A DNA stretch of 64,000 nt, from the NCBI RefSeq assembly GCF_032118995.1, contig NC_092651.1, positions 25,094,349 through 25,158,348 of the forward strand, written 5' to 3'. Below, piece by piece: positions 1-22,900 of the stretch. This stretch comes from Asterias amurensis (lineage: Eukaryota > Echinodermata > Asteroidea > Forcipulatida > Asteriidae). The notes under the pieces are model-generated. The model was not told where the DNA came from, ran no database searches, and worked only from the letters and a program-made list of their open reading frames with translations. The position numbers and the translations under genes are program-made. How positions within the stretch are numbered: position 1 is the first letter of the stretch; each line of letters starts with the position of its first letter.

Positions 1-464
1 CCAGAAACTGTGACGTAGCTCTCAAATTGACCATATAGTCGACCATGCTCCGGTGCATGGTTCGATATGGTCAATCTCTCCCTCCCCCCCTCGAATTTGC
101 TCTAAAGCACGAATAACACAAAACAAAGAAAGTACCAACCATTGAAGTTAACATTATAAGATCATCACTGAACAACTTCCGAAAGATCATGGGGTAGTCG
201 TTCGAGCATTTGCCGCCCTGTGCTTTTGGAAAAAACTCCCCCAACTCAGGGAAGACATGTGGGACTATTGATAAGTTCAATATCAAATAAAAAAAACTCA
301 CCTTTATGACACAACATTTTTAATATATAATTTGCCTTTTTGTTTAGCGCCTTAAGCACCCCTTGTTTGGATTTGCTTTGTGCAATATACATGTCTTTAT
401 TATTAATTTTCCCTTGTATTTACGAGTATCAATTAACTGCAGAAATATTTGTGTTCTTCCACAG
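1..464. other. intronic sequence before GABBR2-like exon A
   Basis: It ends in the exon A acceptor. A minus-strand open frame (71-301) has no recognised similarity. No repeat recognised. Confidence 0.4.
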
Positions 465-11985
<11,521 letters not shown>

Positions 11986-12378
11986 CAAAGGTCAACCCTT
12001 AGAATTCACGTCTTCGAGGTCTACCTGTTTGTATGAGCGTCATCGCCAATCTCCAATCTTATCAACCATTAGTCCCTGTTTACGGATCTTCGGGAAAATC
12101 ACCATTTAAAGCCCGGTTAATTTTCTTGCAAATGACAATTGGCCGACATAAAAAAATTTTTTAAAGTTCCACTTAATTATAAAAATATCAGATTGCCTGA
12201 TCACCATAATCAAATTGCAACTTGATAATGCCATAAAAAAGAACCATGAACAGAACTCAACTACACAAGTTTGCTATGTTGCTGAATATACGAACAGCGG
12301 AACACATTATTCAAAATGATTTGGTTTTGCAGTACTTTTGCGTAACAAATAACATGCGTTTTTTTACTTTATTTTGTT

Positions 12379-12738
12379 ATAGACATGGACACTTTTGGTA
12401 TTGTCAAAGACAGTCTTCTCACTTGGTGTATCTCTGATGCATGAAATAACCAACCTGTGAAATTTGAGCTCAATCGGTCGTCGAAGTTGCGAGATAATAA
12501 TTAAAGGAAAAAACATCCTTGTCGCACGAAGTTGTGCTTTCAGATGCTTAATTTCGAGACCTACAGTTCATAAACTGAGGTCTCGAAACCAAATTCTTGT
12601 AAATATACTTCTGTCTCGAAAACGATGTTATTTCATCAGAGGTCGCCGTTTCTCACAGTGTATTTTACTATCAACAGCTAAAGGTTTTATGCTAAATAAT
12701 TATTTTGAGTAATTACCAACAGTGTACACTGCCTTTAG
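12379..12738 (+). mobile_element. F1 MITE in the 3' flank of the receptor gene
   Basis: Diverged full-length copy with both ends (agacatggacacttttgg ... gtgtacactgcctttag). Confidence 0.85.
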
Positions 12739-13804
12739 TTTCCAATCCAAAACCTCTAGCTCAAAATTCTTCACTTTTAGTTCTTATACTCTACAGCTTC
12801 AGGTCAGGATTTACCCGGATGTTCCGTGAGTCTTGACCCCTCTCTGGGTCAGTCTGATTCTGTACTGGGTCACATCCCCTGAGATTTGGAATCTGGGTCA
12901 GGGTGTAGTTTGATTCTATATTCCTTATACATTTTCTCCTTGCATAATTATGTATAGTTAATATTAATGTTATAAAAGCCATTACAATGGGCCAGAATTT
13001 TAGAATCTTTTGCGAATTTTCATATTTTTATATTTTTAATTCCAATTTTCATTAAGAACATTGAAGCCTTTATTATTCACGTGCAATTATTACCCTTTGT
13101 GATTTGTTTAAAGACAAATCGCAAAACAAATAGAAATATCGATAGTCGAACATAAAGTTGTCTTGATCTTTCAAAATTTTAATCTTTTCTGAATAGTGTG
13201 CCTTTTGAAGTATATCTGGCTTAATACACTAGACCGTTATCATACTAACCAGTCTTTGTCTTTCCCTCTTTTCGCAGCTGCAACAATAATTCCGAGTTCC
13301 ATGAACAATAAGGACAATGCCAAACAAACATGGCTGAGTAATAAACGCAAGCTATAGCTTCAGTAAAAACTGGCTTTTTACAAAATCACGGTAAAACAGT
13401 AGCAGTAAATGTTGCTACTCTAGTAGACGATATGCCCTCTGACGTCACTCGAAAACCATAACATGATTCACGCGCAAATCGCCGGGCAAAAACCTTTGTG
13501 TTTTGGCAGCCAGATAGAAAGTACACGCAATCTTACCACGACTACGCGTCTTTTTGCCCGGCGAAACATGACGCGTACAGTGTTTTGTCAACGGAGGGCG
13601 GTTTGAATGTAAACATAGGTCACATCATCTATTCTGTTATTGCTAATAAGCCTAAAAACCAATGATGTAGACAAGAACGATTTTTTTTCTTCTTCGGGTC
13701 ACAATTACTTACTAAAAAATCTGTGGATGGTTAGTTTGATATTTACATTTCTAAAGCTATTGCACGAAGTGTATCTCAGATTATGACAGTTTTAATGTAA
13801 TTAC

Positions 13805-13814
13805 AATAAAATAA
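13805..13814 (+). terminator. candidate polyadenylation signal for the GABBR2-like gene
   Basis: Two overlapping AATAAA hexamers lie about 1.8 kb after the stop. No nearer AATAAA stands out in 11986-13800, but an F1 copy sits in between, so the true 3' end could be closer. Inferred. Confidence 0.3.
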
Positions 13815-14012
13815 AGGTGATGAACACTTTTCAAACTAAATGAATGACCCGTTGATTTATTTATGCCTCATATTATGTTATAGGACCATTGACCCCTTTG
13901 AAATTCATGTACGAGTAACACCATTTAGAATACCCCATTGTGTCAAAACAGTCCCGCAATTCGGTCCCCCTGATTTGATATGTCTCATGTTGCCGGTTGC
14001 CTTGTAATGTTT

Positions 14013-14480
14013 CAACCCTAACCCTAACCCTGGTCCTAACCCTATAATCCTTGCTTTAACCCTTAATCCCAACCACAACCATAACCTAAAACGTAGCCCT
14101 AACCCTTACCCTAACCCTAAATCATAACCAAATCTTAACCCTAGCCCTAACACATAACCAAACATTACCCTTACATTAACCCTAAACCCCAACCCTAACC
14201 ATAACTATTAAACCATTACCCTAACCCTAACCATAGCCTAATTCCTAAACTTTTCCCTTAACCATAACCATAACCCTAATTTGTGTGCTCTTGTGTATTA
14301 TTATTAGGACCAAGGACAAAACAACAAGAAATAACCTTAACCATAGCACTAACTTTAGCCATAACCATAGCTCTAATAACCCTAACCATCACCATAGCAC
14401 TAAACTCTAACCCTAACCATAACCAAAATCCTAACTTCTGTGCTCTTTTGTACATTATGGAGACCGAGGACAAAAACAAC
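14013..14480. repeat. degenerate telomere-like CCCTAA array
   Basis: Many aaccctaaccctaa units mixed with variants (ccataacc, cctaacac), plus a duplicated block (tgtgctcttgtgtattatta / tgtgctcttttgtacattat). It lies between the converging genes. Confidence 0.9.
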
Positions 14481-14567
14481 AATTGAAAACAAAAGTACGC
14501 CATAGTACATTCTAAAGACCGGAGTGCTCCACATGGAAGTTTTTGTATACAAAGTCTATGTGAAATT

Positions 14568-14970
14568 GTAAAAGGAACACGTTGCCTTGGATCGGTCGAG
14601 TTGGTCTTTGAAAAGCGTTTGTATTCGTTTATTATAAAATGCATAGGGCCTATGATTAGAAAGATGTTGTAAAAGTAGAATACAATGATCCACACAAGTA
14701 TCACTCGAAATTGCATGGTTTTTATTTTACCTCGTCGACTACCGTGGTCGGCCATTCATGGGAGTCAAATGTTTGACTCCCATAAATTAATGGCCGACCG
14801 TGTTAGTCCGCAAAGTAGAAGGAAAACCACGCAATTTCGAGGCAAATGTGTTTGGATCATTGTATTCTACTCTTAAAACAACTTTCTGACCATATTTGCA
14901 TTTTATAGCAAACGGTGTCAAACGTTTTCAAATACCAACTCGAACGATCCAAGGCAACGTGTTCCTTTAA
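14568..14970. mobile_element. F2 TTAA foldback element, copy 3
   Basis: Arms as in copy 1, centre gtcaaatgtttgac; the right end is TTAA-flanked. Confidence 0.9.
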
Positions 14971-15556
14971 GTGCAGGGACAAAGGAAAGATGCAATTTTG
15001 AGAATGTGGATCCTCTTTTGTTCTTAGGTGCAAAGATTCACGCAGTGTTCAGTCAACACGAATTGTTTGTTTTTTCCACAGTACATGTAACCAGTGAACT
15101 AGTAATATAAAAATTAATCAGGTTCGCATTGACATAATATATGGGAACGGCTCAAAAAGGCGTTTCGTTATTTTAGAAAATTTAAAGTGTACAATTTTGC
15201 AGTGTAGAACTACCGTATCAAACATGGGCATAAGACGGTTCATTAAAACATACACGAGACTCACATTTCAACCATATAAATGAATTCCTTTATTATCTAT
15301 AATCCGCAAACTAAAAGTATACACCATTCATGTTCAGTTAAAAAACATATTCTGCAGAAAAACATACACATTGGGTCCGTGTCGGAAAAGCCCATATGCA
15401 CAACCGCCATCTTAAAAATATACCGCAATGCATCTTAGGAAACCGAGTAAACAGTTTTAAAAGGTTAAACTGCTACCATGCATGCCAAAATCCACTAATC
15501 ACACAACCCCGGTAACGACTGCAAGATTAGTACAACAAACCGTGTTCGGGTCGGCT
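14971..15556. other. intergenic, nothing recognised
   Basis: AT-rich sequence without an exon, repeat or inverted repeat that I can support. Confidence 0.4.
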
Positions 15557-15942
15557 TTAAAGACACTGGACACTATTGGTAATTGTCAAAGACTAAGTCT
15601 TCATACTTAGTGTATCTCAACATATGCATAAAATAACAAACCTGTGGAAATTTTAGCTCAATCGGTCGTCGAAGTTGCGAGATAATAGTGAAAGAAAAAT
15701 ACCCTTGTCACACGAAGTTGTGTGCTCTCAGATGCTTGATTTCGAGACCTAAAATTCTAAATCTGAGGACTCGAAATCAAAATCATGGAAAATTACTTCT
15801 TTCTCAAAAACTACGTCACTTCAGAGGGAGCTGTTTCTCACATTGTTTTATACTATCAACAGCTCCCCGTTACTCGTTACCAAGTAAGGTTTTATGCTAA
15901 TAATTATTTTGAGTAATTACAAATAGTGTCAACTGCCTTTAA
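15557..15942 (+). mobile_element. F1 MITE, full copy
   Basis: TTAA at both ends and all internal landmarks: hairpin GAGACCTaa/ctGAGGACTC and gagggagctgtttctcac. Confidence 0.92.
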
Positions 15943-16107
15943 AAAAAAACAATTCAATAAACGAACACTTTTACACTACGACTACTTATCGTATCTACAT
16001 TATTATTTGTATACGTCATAATATTACAAAGTGTAATAAACAAACAATTTGGAATGTTATCATATCCCAGAAAGACAGTTTGTAAAATACGCGTACACTG
16101 CATCTGC

Positions 16108-16567
16108 AGTAAGGCCGGTTTATAGTCGGTCGCGCGATGGTCGCGCGACGGAAATATTGCGCGCAATCCTAAGACTGAGGCCTAAAAACCGTGTCTTTTT
16201 ATGATCGCGCGTCAAGATTTCCGACGCCCGACCATAGATATAGAATAGAATAACTAGATCGGCCGCGCGTACATACGCGGGTTCTGGCATGGGGGCTGCC
16301 ATTTCCTATCTCCCGTGTACATTTTCTGTGCGTTGCCGTCAGCACGTGACTTTTTGCCGTCAGCACGTGACATTTAGCGCGTCAAAGGCCTATCTCTCGT
16401 GTTCATTTTTGCGCGTCGCCTTTCGAACGTAAAATTTTTACCGCGTCCATGGCGAACAATTTTATTTTCTACACAGGTAATGGCGCGTATGTACGCGCGG
16501 CTGATCTAGTTATTTAATTCTATATCTATGCGCCCGACCATCGCGCGACCGACTATAACTCGGCCTG
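16108..16567. mobile_element. F10 CG-rich nested palindrome
   Basis: The outer arms are gccggtttatagtcggtcgc / gcgaccgactataactcggc. Inner inverted blocks contain ctagatcggccgcgcgtaca (and inverse), and two cgtcagcacgtgac units sit in the middle. A GC island within AT-rich DNA; no promoter or gene is attached. Confidence 0.7.
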
Positions 16568-16683
16568 TAGATTAAAGTGACCTCATGAAATTATTACATA
16601 ACTTGGTTAATAATGTGGAATGTTATTGAAGAGAGTAAACTCTTAGAATAAAGGTTAGGAATCACCGAATGTGAATACTTTGT

Positions 16684-16878
16684 CTTGGTTCCAAGACCAT
16701 TGGTGTTGCGCGGTCACACACAACTAACGTTCCGATCTACGCACGGCAAAAACTGTACACGCTTGTAATGAACGAACGTAGAGGGCGCTCTGTATTTCTG
16801 ATTTCAGGATCCCACATCGGAACGTTGGTTGTGTGTGACCGCGCAACACCCTTGGAACCAAGGGTCTTGGAACCAAGA
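16684..16878. mobile_element. F11 palindromic element
   Basis: The arms CTTGGTTCCAAGACC and tgttgcgcggtcacacacaa pair with their inverses on the right. Confidence 0.7.
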
Positions 16879-17173
16879 CTAGTGAATGCTGAGGCTGGGA
16901 ATCATAAAAAAGTCCAACCGAGACCATGCAAATCGTGTCGTCCGTGTTGGTGGAAGGTTTCACCGACAGTGCCCAACGAAAGGCTTATTGCATGAACACA
17001 GAACTATGGAAAAACACATCTACACTTTTTAGAGTTCGAACAAAATAATGTCTATGCTTACGTACAAGCTTTCTTCAAAAGTATAACCTAAAATTTGTTT
17101 AGATTCTCGTGTGTTTGCTACAAATCATTTGAGCAGATGTCGAATTGATACGCATGTCTATCCTTTAAACATG

Positions 17174-17550
17174 TTTGAAGACACTGGACACTATTGGTAA
17201 TTGTCAAAGACAAGTCTTCTCACTTGGTGTATCTCAACATAATATGAATAAAATAACAAGCCTGTGAAAATGTGAGCTCAATTGGTCGTCGAAGTTGCGG
17301 GATAATAATGAAAGAAAAAACACCCTTGTCACACGAAGTTGTGTGCTTTCAGATGCTTGATTTAGAGACCTTAAATTCTGAATCTGCTGTCTCAAAATCA
17401 AATTCGTGGAAAATTACTTCTTTCTCGAAAACTTCTCCACTTCAGAGGGAGCCGTTTCTCATAATGTTTTATACTATCAACTCGTAACCAAGTAAGGTTT
17501 TATGATAATAATTTATTTGAGTAATTACCAATAAAGTCCACTGCCTTTAA
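17174..17550 (+). mobile_element. F1 MITE, full copy
   Basis: Ends gaagacactggacactattg and gtccactgcctttaa; the internal hairpin is partly decayed (gagaccttaa / tgctgtctca). Confidence 0.9.
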
Positions 17551-18670
17551 AAGGTGGGAGCAACATATTATGTGTTAAACTCTAAACAGAGTTTGTACAG
17601 TGTTAGCATTCACTGGTAGAAAATACTAAATTCGGATTCTCTAACTTAACCCCGCACCTGAAATAAAATCCAATTCAAGTCTAGTGTATCTTTCTAAGTT
17701 ATAAAATATAAATGTACAGTATATAGTTTTAACTTTGAAATTTGCACTATTATGCTAACGTCAACGATAAGGGCATTTGGTAAAGGCACACTAACCAGTA
17801 GACTTGATGACAAATCGTTAGGCGCTGCCTATTTGTCTGCCATTCATGCAACAGTCACAGTGCGATGTTACACATGCAACAGTCGTAGGTAGCGCGAGGC
17901 AGGACTGACTCACACACACATACTGGGATCGAGGGTGTGTGTATCGTCCCCGTAGCTACACCGCGTTGTAACTACACACCGCGCTTAACAATTACCGTCT
18001 TGACTTCAAGACTTACTAACCAGCGGCTATGAGAACAATTAACACCCGCCGAGGAAGGCCTTGTGAGTTGGCATTAGCACAATGAGGCCCAGAGATGTTA
18101 ATTCATATAATGCGCTATATAAATGTAAATTATTATTATATTATCTACAAACTACATGTTATTACATTTCGATTGTCATAACACTCATGATCTTCATGAT
18201 CCAGAATTGGAAAGTTGTATAGTTCAGCTGTATCACCTTTAATAAAAAAAAAAAAGTACGTTCCCTGAATAGTATTAGTGACTTGAAAAGTGCGCTTTTA
18301 AAACAATTTACTTTTGTGATATTTCAGTATTGAAACATCACCGCCGACAAAGGGCGATGTTGTTATTTAAGTAGCTCTGCGTAGATATTGAGGAGACTGT
18401 GTTGGAAAAGAAATGAAAACAAACTTTTTCTTGAGTACCATATTATTCTTTTAATACAATAATGAATTCCTATGCAAGCCGTACGTTCTGGACTCTGGTT
18501 TTGTGTTGAATGACGTTTTTCCGGGGAATAGGACATGTAACAAAAATCACAATGTCTTCCTTTTTTGTGGGGGGTCAGTCTTTGCTATAAAGCACACACA
18601 GAATTGCCGTTGAATCAAAATTGCAAGTCGCACTTTGCTTTTCACATTTATACATTTCTGAATATAAAGA
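17551..18670. other. intergenic with SINE and F19 fragments
   Basis: A single F19 end (tagacttgatgacaaatcgtt) lies at about 17801. A SINE 3' end (gcgctatataaatgtaaatt plus ATT repeats) lies at about 18110-18140. Otherwise unrecognised. Confidence 0.45.
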
Positions 18671-18673
18671 CCT

Positions 18674-18917
18674 GGGCCCAATTTCATAGAGCTGCTTAAG
18701 CAAAAAAATTGCTTAAGCACGAAAAAATAGCTTGCTTATTTTACACATGTTACTGGCAAAAATTTCCTGCCATGTCAATGCTTGTGACTAATATTTAGGT
18801 GTTGTTTACTTAGCATCACAATTGAGTGGAGTCTTAGCCGGTAATCTGATTTTACAAAGCAAAGATTTTTTTGCTTAAGCAAAATTTTTGCTTAAGCAGC
18901 TCTATGAAATTGGGCCC
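18674..18917. mobile_element. F4 MITE, copy 2 (cleanest)
   Basis: GGGCCCAATTTCATAGAGCT at the left, and agctctatgaaattgggccc at the right; inner arms gcttaagcaaaaaaattgct also pair. Confidence 0.9.
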
Positions 18918-19520
18918 TGCTTGAACGAATATGTCAAGTCGTAAGCTTTGCTGAAATTCACTTAAAATGTTTTCAAAGAATAGGGAAATCGAGTCATATG
19001 ACTATAAAAAGATTTCAATTGTGTAAAAAAAACAATCATTTTGAATGCCCTTATCCAGGGCTTTTCTGAGAGATTTGCGAAAAGCCCTGTTACATAATCA
19101 CTCTCAAAACGTTATAATGGGAGCTCCAATTTGTAAAACCGCTTTGTTGCAGCGTGGAGGCATAACAAAGCAAGCTCCCAGAGATGACGTCAGCGGCATT
19201 GTCCATTGACGCGTGCTCTCAACGGCATAAGTGTTTTTAGTTTGTCAAAACCTTTCGGTTGGGGCCTGATTTTTTAATCGATAATTACGAAAAATTCAGA
19301 AATGTACACATATCAAAAATACATTGAAATGGTGAAAAAGTGCATTATAAACAAGTTAAAATACCATTTCCAATGAAAACTTTCCGCTCAGGTAGCTGTT
19401 TAATTGTTAAGTCAATGTTTCCCTCAACAATCATATCATTTGACGTTTTCAAGAGGAACTTTAAACTCTTCGAAATTGCCCCTGAAAAAGGGAAACTGGC
19501 GAACTTGAGATTCGGTAACA

Positions 19521-19792
19521 GTAATGAACCTGTGGAAACTTGGGCTCAATTGGTCATCGAATTTGCAAGAGAGATTAATGAAGGAAAAAACACCCTTGTT
19601 GCATTACTTTGTGTGCTTAAAGGCTTCAGCTTAAGTGAACAATTACCTCTTTCTCGAAAACTACGTTACTTCAGAGGGCGCCGTTTCTCTCAATGTTTTA
19701 TAATATCAACTGCTATCAATTGCTCGGTACCAAAGTACGTTTTTATGCTAAAAATTATGCAAGTAGTTACCAATCGTGTCCAGTGTCTTTAC
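19521..19792 (+). mobile_element. F1 MITE, partial copy that overlaps the SLC13 stop codon
   Basis: From acctgtggaaacttgggctc to caatcgtgtccagtgtctttA. The final TTA read on the minus strand is the TAA stop of SLC13 exon 13. Confidence 0.82.
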
Positions 19793-19920
19793 ATTGACGC
19801 GTCTGTGGTGTTCAACCAAGGCGGGACATTTCCCACGTCAAATATCAACACGCCAAGAGTGTTCACGCTAGCATTGGCAACCAACACACAGATGATGTTC
19901 AACACGAAGCCGGTCTTTAC
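19789..19920 (-). CDS. SLC13: SLC13 exon 13: last membrane segment and stop codon
   Basis: 43 codons plus TAA, acceptor cccacag. It encodes [20 protein letters not shown], then [17 protein letters not shown]. An FDxxxxPxW ending near the stop is usual for the family, so length is near normal. The TAA belongs to the terminal TAAAGACACTGGACAC of an F1 element that runs to lower coordinates. Confidence 0.93.
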   Translation of the reverse strand, partial: VKTGFVLNIICVLVANASVNTLGVLIFDVGNVPPWLNTTDASM

Positions 19921-22900
19921 CTGTGGGAGAGAGGTTGAAGAACGAGGAAAATTATTAGAAATAAGTTGTGTTCTCTGACTGCAATTTCGACCTAAGTATT
20001 TTTTTTTTAAGATTCCGATTATTACAATAAGGTCATTATTGCATTCCATATTCGTGGTGATCAAAAGGTCTTTAAATTGAAAATGAGAAAATAGAATTAG
20101 CTGTTGCAAACAACTAGCCTTCGAGAAAGACTCTGCTAGGGTCGAAATGTCAGGCCATTAACTAAATTGAAAATGCTTACAAAAATAACATGTAAAACAG
20201 TAACCAAACTCAACAAATGAATGTTTTACTTAAGAAACGAGTTTTCTTTTTGCAGTAACTTTATATCCAGTTAACGTCAGATTGAAACAAATCATGCACT
20301 CAACAAGCTCCTGATTCTAGGTCCAAGAGTTCTGATATTAGCGGCTGATATTGTACTTACTGCGCGAGTTTCCATTTCATAGCGCTGCTAACCGTAAGCA
20401 CACGAAAATGCATGCTAACCTTCCGGTGCTTACTGCACGAAAAAAAATGACGTCACAATGCAAATCCATGGTAAACGCGCACTATGGCCGCCTTATTTTG
20501 CTGCTTACCTGTGAAATACGCTGCACCATAGCAAACTTTTCTGCAACAGTAAGCACGAAAATTTGCTTATGGTTAAGCAGCGCTATAAAAAAACTATACT
20601 CGGATTTTGCATCAATTCCTGGGTCATTTTGATACGCATTCCGGGTCATGATTACCCCGAAATGGGTCAGGCCCCAATGGACCTAGATGCACGTCAAGTT
20701 TGACACGGTGTCATGACAAAAAGTGTCCGCTCGCAATAAGTGTCCGCTCATTAGCATACTGCGTTCTGATTGGTCATGCGTCTATGACATCACATTGTTT
20801 ACGGAAGCTTGCTAAATAGTGCCCGCGGTCATAGCGTGCATCATCATTGCGTGCCTTGCTTCTCAGCTGTCAAGACGGGAGCTTTTTAGAGTTTTTGTCT
20901 TAGAAAACATTGTCCATCTTTTACGGTGACCTTCAATGGAAAACAAGGACCCGGCGAAAAGGATCAACAATAAAACGTCAACAAAACGTAGGATTCGGAC
21001 TGCCTCTAGCTACCGGGCAATCTCGGTGGTCTAGTTGGTATGACATTGCCCTAGAAATACAAAGGTCGTGGATTCAAACCTCATTAAACACATATACCCG
21101 TGATTTTTGTTCACAGAAATCGAGAAAGAACTGAGAATACATGTGTTTCACGTCATTGTAAGGCTAAAACCGAAAGAAAACAAACATTTACAAAAACACA
21201 TAAAACGTCAACAACTTACCATATCCATAACTGATATCTGGCCATTGGCGAATGCAATGGCGTTAGGGGGCGTGGCCACAGGAAGCATAAATGCAAATGA
21301 GCAGGCAACCGTCGCTGGTATCATGAGGAGTAGTGGGTTGATACCGATGCTTTCTCCCTAGTAATCAAACAAGAGGAATACTTCAGGTCAATTTCAAAGT
21401 TTTTATTTAAGTTCATTGTTCATTGATCTTACTAGATTTAATTGTGTAATATCTGGAGACTTTTGAGACGATAGGTGGCAGCAAACTTACCAAGTGAAAT
21501 CCATTGTTCTCGATAACGTGCGCATGCTCAGAACTATGCCAACAATGGAAATTTACCTGCTAAGTCTGCTTCCACCTAACGTCCAAAATTCCTTCCAGTT
21601 ATAAATTCATTCAATTTCGTTGTTGTTTGCTTATTTATCTTTCATTGAGTATTTTTACTTTAAAAGTTGGAGTGCCATGTCAGTTAAATTTAACATCAAT
21701 CACAGTGAAAATCGATTTAGTTTTCCCCTTCCCCTTTACACTCTTAACTTGTTTTACTCCCGCAAGATTCGTGCTTTTATTAATATTATTTAAATGTTTA
21801 ACCTATACATGATTTTTATTTATAGGTCATTTGTGTATCTGTTATTTTTTACATAGTTCATCATTTGTATGTAGACCTACTCTATTTAATTAACAACCAG
21901 AATTAGGGCAGCTGGTTTGTGGATCACAGGAATCGCCTTAATTGTGTTTCTCAAAGCCCCTCTGAAAGTGTTGATGTGCTGTTTTGTATTGATGTGATGG
22001 CTGGATAAATATAAATTATAACATTAACTGGTAATTAAAGCAGACTAAATCAAAAACGTCCCTTCCTATGTGCAAACTATTGGTGGCGCACTTTATTCTC
22101 TCATTTTGCCCATGTCTTACCAAGCTTCCAAGAATGGGTAGAAAGATTGTTGCTGTAGCCGTGTTACTGGTGACTTCAGTAAAGGCAGCTATGATGATAG
22201 ACACGACGAGGGCGATGGCATATGGCGGTAGGACCTTAAGAACAATAAACTGATCACCTATCCACTCTGAAAGACCAGATACCTTAACATAGAGATAAGA
22301 AACGGACAATAAGAACTTGCATGTAATGTTGATTTATATGTACGTATAGGATTTGACGCAATTCTCTATGTGGAATTAAATAGGTGAAAGGTGATTATGG
22401 ACATAGATTGACGTAGGCTCAACGGCAGATCTCTGGCGTAATTCACGAGCTTCGAAGTGTGACGTCAGGTGTTACAGGCTAAGAGAGATACCAACAAGGG
22501 CTTCCCTCTATGGAACGCCACAAAGGATCGCTGGATAGGCAATGCTTATCTCGGTAGTTAGAGCAACAAGCTATGACTTTGGGATTTAAACCTAGAACCA
22601 TTTGATTGCAAGGCCACAGCATACGTATACTTATTTTAATGCAACAATACTGCATTAAATCGTTTGGGCTGGTTTGACCAACACTGATATGAACTCATGT
22701 ACTATAGACGAAGTCCATCGGTAGCAGCTTCCCAATAAGCATTTTATCAAGGCCTGAAAACTCCTTTTACGAAGCTTAAATGTCATTGAAGTCGTGGACA
22801 TTGGCAAAATTAACAATCGTTTTTACTTAAACAATCCCCTAGACACAGCACGGACGAGGCAATAAAGCATTGGGCCGTACTTTGAGAACACAGTGCTGCA

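Larger units (their letters stand above)
11986..13990. other. 3' UTR and intergenic region downstream of the receptor gene
   Basis: It contains an F1 copy (12379-12738), a GGGTCA-type repeat fragment (12790-12960) and a weak inverted repeat around cgccgggcaaaaa (13471-13563). I see no further exon. Confidence 0.5.

Noticed and set aside
71..301. Minus-strand 76-codon open frame with one hydrophobic stretch
   Set aside because: No recognised motif, no convincing acceptor/donor pair, and it opposes the receptor gene; could be an exon of an unknown gene but unsupported.
13455..13580. Further MITE with gccgggcaaaaa ends
   Set aside because: The inverted pairing is short and interrupted; not enough to define an element.
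14013..14480. True chromosome end
   Set aside because: Repeats are degenerate and genes continue on both sides.
21018..21090. Possible functional tRNA gene
   Set aside because: A- and B-box-like strings are present but I could not form a full acceptor stem or a standard anticodon loop; more likely a SINE head.
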